Shown: positions 16,323-25,632 of the stretch, in pieces | Numbering within the stretch: position 1 is the first letter of the stretch | Layout: each line of letters begins with the position of its first letter | DNA from: Paenibacillus ottowii | GTDB taxonomy: Bacteria > Bacillota > Bacilli > Paenibacillales > Paenibacillaceae | Reading direction: 5' to 3' | Assembly (NCBI RefSeq): GCF_006874425.1 | Contig: NZ_VIJZ01000008.1 | Coordinates: 62,001-126,000, forward strand | Length of the DNA stretch: 64,000 nt | Position numbers and translations under genes: made by a program | Notes under the pieces: model-generated | Databases searched by the model: none | The model's input: only the letters and a program-made list of their open reading frames with translations | Told to the model about the DNA's origin: nothing

Positions 16323-17158
16323 GACGTCACCCACGTAATCCATTTTTTTCGAGTCCAAAATAAAATCCCTACAACAAAAGCCAACTTCAGTATACTAAAA
16401 AACACCACTTCCCCCGCTGGTTGATGGCGCAGGATAATCGTGTCCGCTTCCGCCATGAACACTAGGGTTATGCCAATAGCAAAATAAACTAGCGCAAGAC
16501 GCGGAAAGCGGTGATGCACCCACCAGCTTAAGCCAATCAACAATACTGCGTGTAAAATCCAAAATACCTCAAGCATCGCTAAAGTAGCTGTAGGCCAATA
16601 GCGGCCTATAAGAACCGCATACACTAAAAGCAGCCCCGCAAGACCACAGTAATGAAGCAAGCTGATACGCAAAGTTGATCCCACGAGACACCATATCAAA
16701 CCGCATAGCCCCACAAGCACTAGAAACCAAACCTTAGCTTCACCTTGATGAAGCTGAATGATCCATACACCCGAACCCAGCATAATCGCACTGCCTAAAG
16801 TGCTCAACATTGCACTCATACTCTTTTCGGAAGACCGCCAAATTGCGGCCATTCCATAGCAAATCGCAGTAACTGCACTTGCCGAGAATATTTGCATTGC
16901 CAACGGAAAAGCGGTAAAATAAAAACCGATCAAACAAATGCAGGAAATAATGACAAAACCAAGAAGCCAGGCCATCCCATGCCCGTGTTTAAGATATGTA
17001 AGCAGCCCGGTATTGTTACGTTTCTGGCTTTGTGCCGGATTTTCATCGTCCCGATATAGGTTGGACAGAAAATCGCAATATTGCTCAGGGAGCAGTCGAC
17101 TTTGCCGCCAATGCTCAATTTCATGTAACAGTATTGTCCGTTTTTTCTCCTGGTCCAA
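16319..17158 (-). CDS. Multi-pass membrane protein, DUF2157-like
   Basis: 279-residue integral membrane protein. Residues 1-60 are a cytosolic segment (beginning with HEIEHWRQSRLLPEQYCDFL), followed by about eight to nine hydrophobic helices. The N-terminal helix plus many-helix layout resembles DUF2157-type proteins. The start is TTG at 17158, supported by GGAGGGG 7 nt upstream; no ATG fits. It is inserted between sigA (with its terminator) and trmK, a place without an equivalent in B. subtilis as I remember it, and its stop overlaps the trmK start. Function unknown. Confidence 0.75.
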   Translation of the reverse strand: MDQEKKRTILLHEIEHWRQSRLLPEQYCDFLSNLYRDDENPAQSQKRNNTGLLTYLKHGHGMAWLLGFVIISCICLIGFYFTAFPLAMQIFSASAVTAICYGMAAIWRSSEKSMSAMLSTLGSAIMLGSGVWIIQLHQGEAKVWFLVLVGLCGLIWCLVGSTLRISLLHYCGLAGLLLVYAVLIGRYWPTATLAMLEVFWILHAVLLIGLSWWVHHRFPRLALVYFAIGITLVFMAEADTIILRHQPAGEVVFFSILKLAFVVGILFWTRKKWITWVTS

Positions 17159-17190
17159 GCTTCTTCCCCTCCACCAAGGCTGCCATGAGA

Positions 17191-17230
17191 TAAAAAAAGA
17201 CCTTCTGCGCGCTTCAAGCCGCAGAAGGTC
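17191..17230 (-). terminator. Intrinsic terminator of the dnaG-sigA operon
   Basis: Minus-strand GACCTTCTGCG pairs with CGCAGAAGGTC (17199-17209 with 17220-17230), 11 bp, followed by T7. It lies directly after the sigA stop. Confidence 0.92.
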
Positions 17231-17245
17231 CGCGATGTTACCCTT

Positions 17246-18379
17246 CTATTCGAGGAAATCCTTCAGTCGCTTACTGCGGCTTGGATGGCGCAACTTACGC
17301 AGCGCTTTGGCCTCAATCTGACGAATACGTTCACGTGTAACACCGAACACTTTACCCACTTCTTCAAGAGTTCTGGTTCTTCCATCGTCCAAACCAAAAC
17401 GAAGACGTAAAACATTCTCTTCACGTTCAGTCAACGTATCCAGTACATCCTCGAGTTGTTCCTTCAGAAGTTCATAGGCAGCCGCATCTGCAGGCGCCAA
17501 TGCTTCCTGGTCCTCAATGAAATCCCCCAGATGTGAGTCATCTTCTTCACCAATTGGTGTTTCCAATGAAACCGGTTCTTGGGCAATTTTCATGATTTCC
17601 CGTACTTTTTCCACGCTCAGCTCCATTTCGGCAGCCACTTCTTCCGGCGTAGGTTCACGCCCCAGCTCTTGCAACAGTTGACGCGATACACGGATCAACT
17701 TGTTGATCGTTTCCACCATATGCACCGGAATACGGATCGTTCTCGCCTGATCCGCGATTGCGCGCGTAATGGCCTGACGAATCCACCAGGTTGCGTACGT
17801 ACTGAATTTAAAGCCTTTTTCATAATCAAATTTTTCTACTGCCTTAATCAAGCCCATATTACCTTCTTGAATTAGATCCAAGAAAAGCATTCCGCGACCA
17901 ACATAGCGTTTGGCAATACTTACCACCAGACGCAAGTTTGCTTCAGCCAACCGACGCTTAGCTTCTTCATCGCCATTGTTGATCCGTTTGGCAAGCTCCA
18001 CCTCATCATCAGCAGAAAGCAACGGTACACGACCGATTTCCTTCAAGTACATCCGGACTGGGTCATTAATTTTAATACCGGGAGGCAGGCTCAGATCGTC
18101 ATCGAAATTAAAATCATCCCCGTCATTGTTTTCCGGGTCGTCATTTTGACGCAATCTGGTAACTTCTTCGTCGTTGTCATTCACAACCTCAATCCCCAAG
18201 TCACCCAGCTGCTCATAAAACTCATCCATTTGCTCGGGGTCCTGATCAAACGGCGACAGTTTTTCCATGATATCTTTGTAGTTCAGAGAGGAACTTTTCT
18301 TACCCAACTCAATCAGTTGATCTTTGACCTGATCCAGTGTTAATTCCGTCTCCAGTTCAGTATGCTGATCATTCGCCAT
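17246..18379 (-). CDS. sigA: Primary RNA polymerase sigma factor SigA
   Basis: 377-residue housekeeping sigma-70 factor. Layout: N-terminal acidic region 1.1, region 1.2 ([17 protein letters not shown]), region 2 core-binding and -10 recognition ([20 protein letters not shown]), region 3, and region 4 with the -35-binding helix-turn-helix ([15 protein letters not shown]). There is no large non-conserved insertion, as in other Bacillota. ATG 18379 has GGAGGGAG 7 nt upstream; the longer frame to 18406 spans the ribosome site itself. It follows yqxD-dnaG and ends at a strong terminator, the conserved macromolecular-synthesis operon. Confidence 0.98.
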   Translation of the reverse strand: MANDQHTELETELTLDQVKDQLIELGKKSSSLNYKDIMEKLSPFDQDPEQMDEFYEQLGDLGIEVVNDNDEEVTRLRQNDDPENNDGDDFNFDDDLSLPPGIKINDPVRMYLKEIGRVPLLSADDEVELAKRINNGDEEAKRRLAEANLRLVVSIAKRYVGRGMLFLDLIQEGNMGLIKAVEKFDYEKGFKFSTYATWWIRQAITRAIADQARTIRIPVHMVETINKLIRVSRQLLQELGREPTPEEVAAEMELSVEKVREIMKIAQEPVSLETPIGEEDDSHLGDFIEDQEALAPADAAAYELLKEQLEDVLDTLTEREENVLRLRFGLDDGRTRTLEEVGKVFGVTRERIRQIEAKALRKLRHPSRSKRLKDFLE

Positions 18380-18421
18380 CTTTCGACTCCCTCCTCCTAG
18401 AAACATCCGACCTCTGTGTGT

Positions 18422-20242
18422 TCATTGTCTCTCTAGGGCTATAATCTCACTTGCAATTTGTGCTGCACGCAAAAAATCACCTGAGCGCTCAGCGATTTTC
18501 ATTTCTTCTCTTTTCAAATCCAGTTGCTCCTGCAATGGAAATTTTCGCACCTGACGAATGTAATCATCCAAAATGTGCGGTGCCCATACGCCTGGAGCAT
18601 CCATCATCATGATCGAACTTACGTTCTTCTCCAGTCGGTCGTCTTGCAAAGATGAAATAAAACGGCTTGTATCCGGTAACTTCCCTTGCGCGTAATAGGC
18701 ATATAGATAAGCAGCAATTGCTGCATGATCCTCAATATTAAAGGCGTCGCCCAGATGCTTTTCTACATACTCTGCAGCTTCTAAATCCTGCATCATCCAG
18801 TGAAGCAGCCTGCGTTCAGCCACATGGTAAGCCGGCAACAGATTGGGCGTAGGGACCTGCCCTTTTTTATGCCTACCATTATTCCACCCATTTTCGTTAT
18901 TATCCCCAAAGTTCTGTTTTTTTTGCAGGGATTGGCGGAGTAAATTGCATTCTTGCTTTAAGGTTTCAAAATCCACCTTGACTTCGGCAGATACTTCGCG
19001 CAAATACACTTCCCGCTCAGTCGGGGATGACAGAGGTGCAATGACATTTAATGCTTCGCGGGAATACGCGATTCTTCCTTCTTCCTCTTGCAGTATATGG
19101 TTTTTTTTCAGATATATAAGCTTAAATTTCACCGTTGAAACAGCACTTTCGATAATTTGGCGTTGAAATCGTTCAGCACCATATTGGCGGATAAAATCAT
19201 CCGGGTCCATACCGTCGCTGACTATCGCTACTTTTACGTGAAGTCCCGCATTTTCCAACAGTGGAAAATTTTTAAGCGCTGCCGCTTGTCCTGCCCGGTC
19301 ACCATCATAACAAATAATAACCTCGTCGCACAGTCCTTTTAACATCGTAGCATGATGCTCCGTTAGAGCCGTCCCCATGGCGGCCACTCCATTTTGCACG
19401 CCAGCTTCCCATGCCGAGATGACATCGCCATAACCTTCAAAAAGAACACTTTGACGAAGCTTGCGAATTGAGGTTTTAGCATGATGGAGATTGTACAGCG
19501 TTCGGCTCTTGTTAAAGAGCTTGGTCTCGGGTGAGTTCAAATACTTCGGCTGTCCCTCGCCCAGGATACGGCCTGCAAAGGCTATAACTTTGCCGTTACG
19601 ATTCCAAATGGGAAACATGATACGATCTCTGAACCGATCTACATATCCATCTCCTTCATGCCGGGGAGAGATGAGTCCTCCCTTTTCCATTTCGACAGGA
19701 TCAAAAGAACGCTTCTCTAGAAACTGAACGATCGTATCCCATCGGTTGGGTGCATAGCCAATTTGGAATTGGTCAATGATCTTGTCACTGAACCCCCGTG
19801 AACGCAAATATTCCATAGCTGGTTTGCCGTGCTCCGTATTTTTAAGCAAAAAATGGTACATCTTAGAAGTTAACTCATACGCTTGCAACAGCCTGTCCAA
19901 CTCAGGATGCTGATGCGATGAATCACGTCCCTGCCATTCGCCGAGCGGAATATGACTTTCTTCTGCCATTGTCCTGACAGCTTCGGGAAAGGATAGTCCT
20001 TCGATTTCCATCATAAACTTGATGGCATTGCCTCCCGCGCCGCAGCCGTAGCAGTAAAAAATCTGACGATCCGGTGTCACGGTGAATGAAGGGGTTTTCT
20101 CGGAATGAAAAGGACAGAGGCCTTTCATATATTTCCCCTGTTTGGTCAAATGCACGTACTTGCTTACCGTATCTACAATATCATGATGTTGTAAAACCGA
20201 CTCGATGATATCGTCCGGTATGTTGCCTTGTCCGGCACTCAT
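18422..20242 (-). CDS. dnaG: DNA primase DnaG
   Basis: 606-residue primase that lays RNA primers at the replication fork. Seen: N-terminal CHC2 zinc finger (CPFH followed by CYGC), the RNA polymerase core with TOPRIM fold (FEGYGDVISAWEAG and CYDGDRAGQAA, the latter with metal-binding Asp), and a divergent C-terminal helicase-interaction domain. ATG 20242 (MSAGQGNIPDD) has AAGGTGG 6 nt upstream and gives the usual length; the frame to 20296 overlaps yqxD. It lies 42 nt upstream of the sigA start region and shares its operon. Confidence 0.97.
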   Translation of the reverse strand: MSAGQGNIPDDIIESVLQHHDIVDTVSKYVHLTKQGKYMKGLCPFHSEKTPSFTVTPDRQIFYCYGCGAGGNAIKFMMEIEGLSFPEAVRTMAEESHIPLGEWQGRDSSHQHPELDRLLQAYELTSKMYHFLLKNTEHGKPAMEYLRSRGFSDKIIDQFQIGYAPNRWDTIVQFLEKRSFDPVEMEKGGLISPRHEGDGYVDRFRDRIMFPIWNRNGKVIAFAGRILGEGQPKYLNSPETKLFNKSRTLYNLHHAKTSIRKLRQSVLFEGYGDVISAWEAGVQNGVAAMGTALTEHHATMLKGLCDEVIICYDGDRAGQAAALKNFPLLENAGLHVKVAIVSDGMDPDDFIRQYGAERFQRQIIESAVSTVKFKLIYLKKNHILQEEEGRIAYSREALNVIAPLSSPTEREVYLREVSAEVKVDFETLKQECNLLRQSLQKKQNFGDNNENGWNNGRHKKGQVPTPNLLPAYHVAERRLLHWMMQDLEAAEYVEKHLGDAFNIEDHAAIAAYLYAYYAQGKLPDTSRFISSLQDDRLEKNVSSIMMMDAPGVWAPHILDDYIRQVRKFPLQEQLDLKREEMKIAERSGDFLRAAQIASEIIALERQ

Positions 20243-20288
20243 ATTAACCACCTTCATCTCTTTAGCACGTAAATATAATTCGATACCG

Positions 20289-20771
20289 TTACTCATTCTC
20301 CTGCAAGCGAAGTAAAAGTTTTGTCAGTTTATGTTGAAAAACTTCACGATCCTCTAATGTAAACGGTTTAGGGCCTTTGCCATAACGTCCTCTTTTCCGT
20401 TCTTTGGCAGAGGTATGACGCCGGTCAAGCATGAAGTCTATCGAATCGTTTCGATATATCGTTCCGCGAAAAGACATCACTTCACAACCTTTTGCCAAGG
20501 CAAGTGCAGCAAGACCATAATCATTGGTGGTTACAATATCTCCGCGGCGGATATGATTGGCAATATAGAGATCGGCACTCTGGTCGCTTCGGTCTACTCT
20601 AACAACGCTTACGCCTTTGCTGCCCTGAATGAGGTGATCATACGAAGATACCATAATAACGTCAATATGAAAACGGGAAGCTGTCTCTGCAATTTCACTT
20701 TTAACAGGACAAGCATCTCCGTCAACAACGATCCGTACATCCGGGAAATTTCCGGGCCCTCCCATGAGCAT
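20289..20771 (-). CDS. yqxD: YqxD/YaiI family protein (UPF0178, DUF188)
   Basis: About 160 residues. The family signature RIVVDGDACPVK, the VVSSYDH and DIVTTNDYGLAALAL segments and the basic RGRYGKGPKPF stretch match the UPF0178 family, which has a PIN-like fold and no established function. Two in-frame ATGs (20771 and 20765) both follow G-rich ribosome-site sequence (GGAGATGGGGG); 20771 is used here. The longer frame to 20852 would run through the upstream hairpin and is rejected. It directly precedes dnaG-sigA, as in B. subtilis. Confidence 0.9.
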   Translation of the reverse strand: MLMGGPGNFPDVRIVVDGDACPVKSEIAETASRFHIDVIMVSSYDHLIQGSKGVSVVRVDRSDQSADLYIANHIRRGDIVTTNDYGLAALALAKGCEVMSFRGTIYRNDSIDFMLDRRHTSAKERKRGRYGKGPKPFTLEDREVFQHKLTKLLLRLQENE

Positions 20772-20795
20772 CCCCCATCTCCATCCGCAATCGAG

Positions 20796-20839
20796 TAAAA
20801 TACGGAACGGCTGCAAGATCACTCTTACACCGTTCCGTA
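20796..20839 (-). terminator. Hairpin downstream of glyS, probable weak terminator
   Basis: TACGGAACGG and CCGTTCCGTA (20801-20810 with 20830-20839) form a perfect 10-bp stem with a 19-nt loop. On the minus strand it is followed only by TTTTAC, so termination may be partial, allowing some read-through into yqxD-dnaG-sigA. Confidence 0.6.
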
Positions 20840-20885
20840 TATTTATACCCATTTTTTCAAGTTGTTCATACTACCACAACCGAGT

Positions 20886-22961
20886 TTAAACTACAAGCTT
20901 GGAAAAATCGGCAAAGCGCTTCAATTCTGAGTCAATAGCAGCCAGCAATGCCAAGCGATTATTACGTACAGCATCATCCTCAGCCATAACCATAACGGAA
21001 TCAAAGAACGCCGTCACCGCAGGAGTAATGGATGAAGCAAGTGCCAATGCCTGCGTCGCATCACCTTCCTGCAAGGCTGTACAATAAGACTCATAGGCGC
21101 CATACCATGCTTCGTACAGGTTTTTCTCGCCCTGTTCCGTAAATTCACCTGTATTCACTGACTTATGAACTGCTTTAGCAGCCAAATTACCTACACGATT
21201 AAAAGACTCTACTGTGGCCTTGAAGACATCACCCGTTTGTACCGCAGCCATTAATGCAGCTCCACGGTTAACCACAGAAGCAACATCGTCATATCCAGCT
21301 GAAAGCACAGCATCCACAACGTCATAACGAAGCGTCTCGGACAATAGTTTTTTCACACGCAAACCAAAAAACTCATGTAATTCTTTACGTATTTCATCTG
21401 CGGAACGTTTCATATTTCCAAAGTTGCTGTGCACATCGAGCGCGATGTTGAACACATCAGACAATGTAGCCGAAAGCTTACGATCCAGCAAGATCTGCAC
21501 GATACCTGCTGCCTGGCGGCGAAGCGCGTAAGGGTCCTGTGAACCTGTCGGAATAATACCGATGGAGAAGCAGCCTGTAATGGTATCTATTTTGTCTGCG
21601 ATACTTACAATCGCTCCAGCGTTCGTCGAAGGAACCGTTTCTCCTGCGAATCGCGGCTGGTAATGTTCAAACACCGCTCTTGCCACTTCTTCCTTCTCGC
21701 CAGCCTTACGAGCATAGTCCTCGCCCATAACCCCTTGCAGCTCCGGAAACTCATAAACCATTTGTGTTACAAGGTCAAATTTACAAATATCTGCTGCTCG
21801 GCTAACGGATTCCTGTGTATCTGGGGAAACGCGAAGCTTCTCTGCCAGAGCATCAGCAATGCGGCGAATTCGGCGTACCTTGTCTCCAACTGTTCCCAGT
21901 TCTTCGTGGAATACGATACTTTCCAGCTTGGAGAGTGCATCCTTAATTTCGAGCTTCTGATCTTCTTCGTAGAAGAATTTGGCATCAGACAGCCGTGCAC
22001 GCAATACTTTTTCGTTTCCTTTTGCAATGACTTCCAGGGATTGACTGCCACCATTACGTACTGTAACAAAGTATGGCAGCAGCTTTCCTGTGCGATCCAG
22101 CACTGGGAAATAGCGTTGATGTTCACGCATAGAAGTAATCAATACATCTTTCGGAATGTTCAGGAATGCAGGGTCAAAGCCCCCGAACAGCACTGTTGGA
22201 GTTTCCACCAGATACAGTACTTCTTCCAGCAAATCATCCTTGACCGCAATCGTCCAATCTTTCTCGGTTGCCAATGCTTCAATCTGCTTCAAAATAAGTG
22301 ATTGGCGTTCTTCAATGTCAACAATGACATGTTGCTTGCGAAGAACTTCAACATAATCTGCCGGACTTTCTACAACGGCCTCCTGTCCAAGGAAACGATG
22401 GCCTCTTGTTACATTCCCGGACTGCACGCCAGCAATCTCCAAATTAACAATATCGTTGCCAAACAAAGCAACCAACCAACGGATTGGACGAACAAATTTA
22501 AAGTCGTAACTCGCCCAGCGCATAAATTTAGGGAATGTCATGGCATGTAAAATGTGTAGTAAACCTTCGGATAGCACATCGGCCGTCGGTACACCTATGC
22601 TGCTCTTGGTCGCGTAAATATATTCCACGCCTCCAAGCTCTTTGAACGTAAACTGTTCAGGATCTACGCCTTGACTGCGGGCAAAGCCTAGAGCAGCCTT
22701 ACTCCAGTTACCAGCTTCATCGAGCGCAATTTTGCGGGAAGGTCCTTTAACTTCTTCGTTAATATCTTCTTGCTTCTCCGCTACTTCCTTAACAAGTATT
22801 GCCAAACGACGAGGTGTAGCATAAGCCTCTACAGCACTGTAAGCAATACGCGAGCTGTCGAGCCATGCCGTCATACGTTCCTTCAACTGCTGAATCGCAT
22901 TCGGGATAAAACGTGCAGGCACTTCTTCCAGCCCGATCTCAAACAATAAATCCTTAGACAT
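20886..22961 (-). CDS. glyS: Glycyl-tRNA synthetase beta subunit
   Basis: 691-residue beta subunit of the alpha2-beta2 glycyl-tRNA synthetase, contributing tRNA recognition. It opens with [16 protein letters not shown] and has [33 protein letters not shown] and an HD-like domain ([13 protein letters not shown]), followed by the [11 protein letters not shown] segment and a C-terminal anticodon-binding region. ATG 22961 has AAAGGAGGTG 6 nt upstream; a GTG three codons earlier is not needed. The start overlaps the glyQ stop by 8 nt. Expression should follow the glycine T-box upstream of glyQ. Confidence 0.97.
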   Translation of the reverse strand: MSKDLLFEIGLEEVPARFIPNAIQQLKERMTAWLDSSRIAYSAVEAYATPRRLAILVKEVAEKQEDINEEVKGPSRKIALDEAGNWSKAALGFARSQGVDPEQFTFKELGGVEYIYATKSSIGVPTADVLSEGLLHILHAMTFPKFMRWASYDFKFVRPIRWLVALFGNDIVNLEIAGVQSGNVTRGHRFLGQEAVVESPADYVEVLRKQHVIVDIEERQSLILKQIEALATEKDWTIAVKDDLLEEVLYLVETPTVLFGGFDPAFLNIPKDVLITSMREHQRYFPVLDRTGKLLPYFVTVRNGGSQSLEVIAKGNEKVLRARLSDAKFFYEEDQKLEIKDALSKLESIVFHEELGTVGDKVRRIRRIADALAEKLRVSPDTQESVSRAADICKFDLVTQMVYEFPELQGVMGEDYARKAGEKEEVARAVFEHYQPRFAGETVPSTNAGAIVSIADKIDTITGCFSIGIIPTGSQDPYALRRQAAGIVQILLDRKLSATLSDVFNIALDVHSNFGNMKRSADEIRKELHEFFGLRVKKLLSETLRYDVVDAVLSAGYDDVASVVNRGAALMAAVQTGDVFKATVESFNRVGNLAAKAVHKSVNTGEFTEQGEKNLYEAWYGAYESYCTALQEGDATQALALASSITPAVTAFFDSVMVMAEDDAVRNNRLALLAAIDSELKRFADFSKLVV

Positions 22962-23841
22962 TTGCTGCACCTCCTTTCTTCAACAGCGGGAAGCCCAGCT
23001 TCTCGCGCTCCTCTAGGTAGGTCGCAGCCACCTGGCGCGCCAAATTACGTACTCGGATAATAAAACCAGTCCGTTCTGTTACACTGATTGCTCCGCGAGC
23101 GTCCAGCAAATTGAACGTGTGAGAACATTTCAGCACATAATCATAGGCGGGGAATACAAGATGCTGCGCCATCGCTTTGTTCGCCTCTTCTTCATACATA
23201 TTAAAAAGAGTAAATAGCATTTTGACATCAGATACTTCGAACGTATACTTGGAATGCTCAAATTCAGGCTGGTGGAAAACATCACCATACGAGATTCCAT
23301 TAACCCACTCCAAATCGAACACATTTTCTTTGTCCTGGATGTAGGAAGCAAGACGCTCCATACCGTACGTAATTTCAACTGCAACCGGACTGGCATCAAT
23401 ACCACCCACTTGCTGGAAGTACGTAAATTGGGTAATTTCCATACCGTCCAGCCATACTTCCCAACCTAATCCCCAGGCTCCCAGCGTCGGTGCTTCCCAG
23501 TTATCTTCCACGAAACGAATATCATGCTCCAGTGGGTTAATACCCAAACGGCTCAAACTCTCCAGATACAATTCCTGAATGTTATCAGGTGAAGGCTTCA
23601 AAACCACTTGAAACTGATGATGCTGATACAGACGATTCGGGTTTTCCCCGTAACGTCCGTCTGACGGACGGCGAGAGGGCTCAACATAAGCTACGTTCCA
23701 TGGCTCAGGTCCAATTGAACGTAAATACGTCATCGGATTCATTGTACCTGCCCCTTTTTCCGTATCATAAGGCTGTACAATAATACAGTTGTGTTCTGAC
23801 CAAAATTGTTGCAGCGTTAAAATCATCTGCTGAAAATTCAT
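22954..23841 (-). CDS. glyQ: Glycyl-tRNA synthetase alpha subunit
   Basis: 295-residue catalytic alpha subunit of bacterial glycyl-tRNA synthetase, a class II enzyme. Family motifs include [24 protein letters not shown], seen here in shortened form as [14 protein letters not shown], then [18 protein letters not shown] and the late [18 protein letters not shown] 23841 ([14 protein letters not shown]) has GAAAGGAAG about 10 nt upstream and gives the usual length; the 51-nt frame extension enters the leader. It is preceded by a T-box with a glycine specifier and overlaps glyS, so both subunits are made together. Confidence 0.97.
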   Translation of the reverse strand: MNFQQMILTLQQFWSEHNCIIVQPYDTEKGAGTMNPMTYLRSIGPEPWNVAYVEPSRRPSDGRYGENPNRLYQHHQFQVVLKPSPDNIQELYLESLSRLGINPLEHDIRFVEDNWEAPTLGAWGLGWEVWLDGMEITQFTYFQQVGGIDASPVAVEITYGMERLASYIQDKENVFDLEWVNGISYGDVFHQPEFEHSKYTFEVSDVKMLFTLFNMYEEEANKAMAQHLVFPAYDYVLKCSHTFNLLDARGAISVTERTGFIIRVRNLARQVAATYLEEREKLGFPLLKKGGAANV

Positions 23842-23940
23842 GGATACACGCTTCCTTTCCAATTTCCTTAAAGTGTGGTGATTTCTAACCATTTAGCTCA
23901 TATGTACAGGGCTAATTTATCCTATAAGCCTTGCTAGAGA

Positions 23941-24187
23941 CAGCAAAAAGCCCCCGCCTCTACGCCTGTACAGACGTAGGGACGAGAGCTGACTCCCGCG
24001 GTTCCACCCTACTTGATTGCGATCCTACATCACCAGTCAGATCGTAATCCTCTTTTCCGTGTCCATTCAGACGCTCCCGAGTGCCATGTTCACGAAAAAT
24101 TCCCGCTGGGCTTACACCGTTCCCAACTCGCTAATTACAGAGAATACATTTCGTTACTTTCTCGTTCAATGCATCTGCTCCCAAAGG
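23941..24187 (-). promoter_or_regulatory. Glycine T-box riboswitch leader of glyQS
   Basis: Minus-strand leader with the T-box core AGGGTGGAACCGCG (about 23998-24011), which senses uncharged tRNA. Upstream in stem I are an AGTA S-turn sequence, a GGTG terminal-loop element and a GGC specifier codon at 24083-24085 within GAACATGGCACTC, matching tRNA-Gly. The terminator (23945-23990) pairs GCTCTCGTCCCTACG with CGTAGAGGCGGGGGC and ends in T5; its 5' arm overlaps the antiterminator, so the two structures are exclusive. The upstream end is estimated from the promoter. Confidence 0.93.
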
Positions 24188-24193
24188 AGATAT

Positions 24194-24221
24194 ATAGTAG
24201 GATATTACACGTTTTGAGCAA
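24194..24221 (-). promoter_or_regulatory. Possible promoter of the glyQS leader
   Basis: Minus-strand TTGCTC (24216-24221) and TACTAT (24194-24199) with a 16-nt spacer; an alternative -10 TATATA lies 3 nt further. Start would be near 24187. Only a consensus-level prediction. Confidence 0.45.
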
Positions 24222-24245
24222 TGCAGTCAAGAGAACAACCGTATT

Positions 24246-24998
24246 TCACATATCGTACTTATCAAGCTGGTCCAGAAAATTACGGGATTTCAGCTTGACC
24301 TCCAACTGCATATCCATGAACTGACGCATTACATGTTTGATCTCCAGCTTGGTGGAGTCCTTCACGTCGATATTGCCAAGTCGATTCAAATCAATTTGGG
24401 CAAACAAGCGCAGCAACTTCAATGTACGTGGAGAAACACTCAGCGCAGCCGGGTCAAAATGCTTATAGCCTCGACACAAAACCCCGCCTAACCTCGGGCT
24501 GATAAACATATCCTCATCAGCACATCGTTGGCCGCTAGAAATACAAGCATCAAGCTGAGGTGCATATCCGGCTGCCTGCAATATTTTAAATTCATAAATA
24601 CTCATGACGATCAGTGGATCTTTGCCACTCTCCAATGCCTCTAAACAGGCTTTAAGCTGCTTAAACCAAAATGCGCCTGTTTCCTCATCCTGCAACACCC
24701 GATCAAGCAATTCACAAGCATAGGAAGCATAAGCAGCCTTTGTAATATCCTCGCGCAGTGTATGGTGGGATTGGATAATTTCACCGGCATTCAACGTGCC
24801 CAAGCCTGTATTGCGAAAAAAAACAAATTCACCGTAGGTAAACGGCTGTGTTAAAGCAGCATGACGGCTTTTGGATTTTTTCGCACCTCTGACCAGCACG
24901 CCTACTTTGCCGCCGCTTTCGGTGCAAAGCGTAATAATTTTGTTCCCCTCACCGTAATCCATGCTGCGGATGATGATTCCTTCCATCCTGTAAAGCAT
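24246..24998 (-). CDS. recO: DNA repair protein RecO
   Basis: 250-residue RecO, which with RecF and RecR loads RecA onto gapped DNA. Seen: N-terminal OB fold (MEGIIIRSMDYGEGNKIITL), a helical middle region, and a C-terminal zinc-binding-like segment (LDACISSGQRC followed by GGVLC). ATG 24998 (MLYRMEGII) has GGAGG 7 nt upstream; the frame to 25016 spans the ribosome site. It follows yqzL closely (43-nt gap) as in B. subtilis. The glyQS leader begins about 60 nt beyond its stop. Confidence 0.95.
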   Translation of the reverse strand: MLYRMEGIIIRSMDYGEGNKIITLCTESGGKVGVLVRGAKKSKSRHAALTQPFTYGEFVFFRNTGLGTLNAGEIIQSHHTLREDITKAAYASYACELLDRVLQDEETGAFWFKQLKACLEALESGKDPLIVMSIYEFKILQAAGYAPQLDACISSGQRCADEDMFISPRLGGVLCRGYKHFDPAALSVSPRTLKLLRLFAQIDLNRLGNIDVKDSTKLEIKHVMRQFMDMQLEVKLKSRNFLDQLDKYDM

Positions 24999-25040
24999 GC
25001 TTCTTCCTCCAAACATTCGCGAAGAAGCCAGTGGTTCGCA

Positions 25041-25178
25041 CTATTCACAGGCTTCTTCATGCTCGTCCGACTCTCCTTCATCCGTGTCTTGCTCCCCTAT
25101 CACGGCGCTCTCCCTGTACAACAGATACGCACCGACATCTCCAGTCATCGCAAAATACTTCCACGAAAAATCTCGCAA
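25041..25178 (-). CDS. yqzL: YqzL-family small protein
   Basis: A 45-residue gene on the minus strand. It starts at TTG 25178 with AAAGGGATG about 10 nt upstream and reads RDFSWKYFAMTGDVGAYLLY, then a Glu/Asp-rich tail to TAG at 25041. The FSWKYFAMTGDVGAYLLYRE core is the YqzL signature, and in B. subtilis yqzL sits in the same place between era and recO. Function is unknown. The acidic C-terminal tail is low-complexity. The TTG start is inferred; no ATG precedes the conserved core. Confidence 0.85.
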   Translation of the reverse strand: MRDFSWKYFAMTGDVGAYLLYRESAVIGEQDTDEGESDEHEEACE

Positions 25179-25632
25179 TCGTATTCATCCCTTTCTTCGG
25201 AAATGACGTCTGCATCTCAAAAATAGGATGGTGCGAAGAGAGGGAAAGTATGTGATGAAATAAATGGATTACGTTGAAAAAGGCTACTGTATGTGGGTTG
25301 AGATGCCGCTCTGCGAATGATTTGATCTTACGATCGCTAACGCTTCTTCAGATTCAAATTCTCCGCTCCGCTGCAACGTGCACGCAGTTATAATAACTCT
25401 TTTAAAAGCACTCCTTATTTCATCACTTGAAGAAAAGGATAGAAAGAGCAAGAAGTTAAGTGCCGCTTATGCGCGGCGCTTTGAATGATCGGGAGACTGT
25501 TACTTATCTCTGCCATATAGAATCCGGGACGGCTTTTTTATGATGCTGCAACAATTATACGTTTTGATTGATATCAATTTTAGTCTGTATAGACCTTTGG
25601 ACTAAAGTGATCGTAGATTTCGATATTTGCTT
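25179..25632. other. 454-bp intergenic region between era and yqzL
   Basis: In B. subtilis era, yqzL and recO are adjacent; here 454 bases intervene. I see no reading frame with a ribosome site. It contains a 12-bp inverted repeat pair (25252-25263 and 25415-25426), an AAGTGCCGC/GCGGCGCTT stem near 25456-25480 without a U-run, and a TTTAGTC/GACTAAA inverted repeat near 25580. The yqzL-recO promoter must lie here but is not clear. Confidence 0.5.
25252..25426. repeat. 175-bp segment bounded by 12-bp inverted repeats
   Basis: GTGATGAAATAA at 25252-25263 is the exact reverse complement of TTATTTCATCAC at 25415-25426. The enclosed sequence has no supported gene. The arrangement resembles a miniature inverted-repeat element inserted between era and yqzL, but no target duplication is evident. 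Confidence 0.4.

Noticed and set aside
16930..17217. 95-codon minus-strand frame at the sigA terminator
   Set aside because: It reads through the sigA terminator and is out of frame with the TTG-started membrane protein that has the ribosome site.
21663..22301. 212-codon plus-strand frame antisense to glyS
   Set aside because: Fully within glyS, whose product is strongly conserved; no ribosome site.
25456..25480. Terminator for era
   Set aside because: There is a stem (AAGTGCCGC/GCGGCGCTT), but no U-run on either strand.
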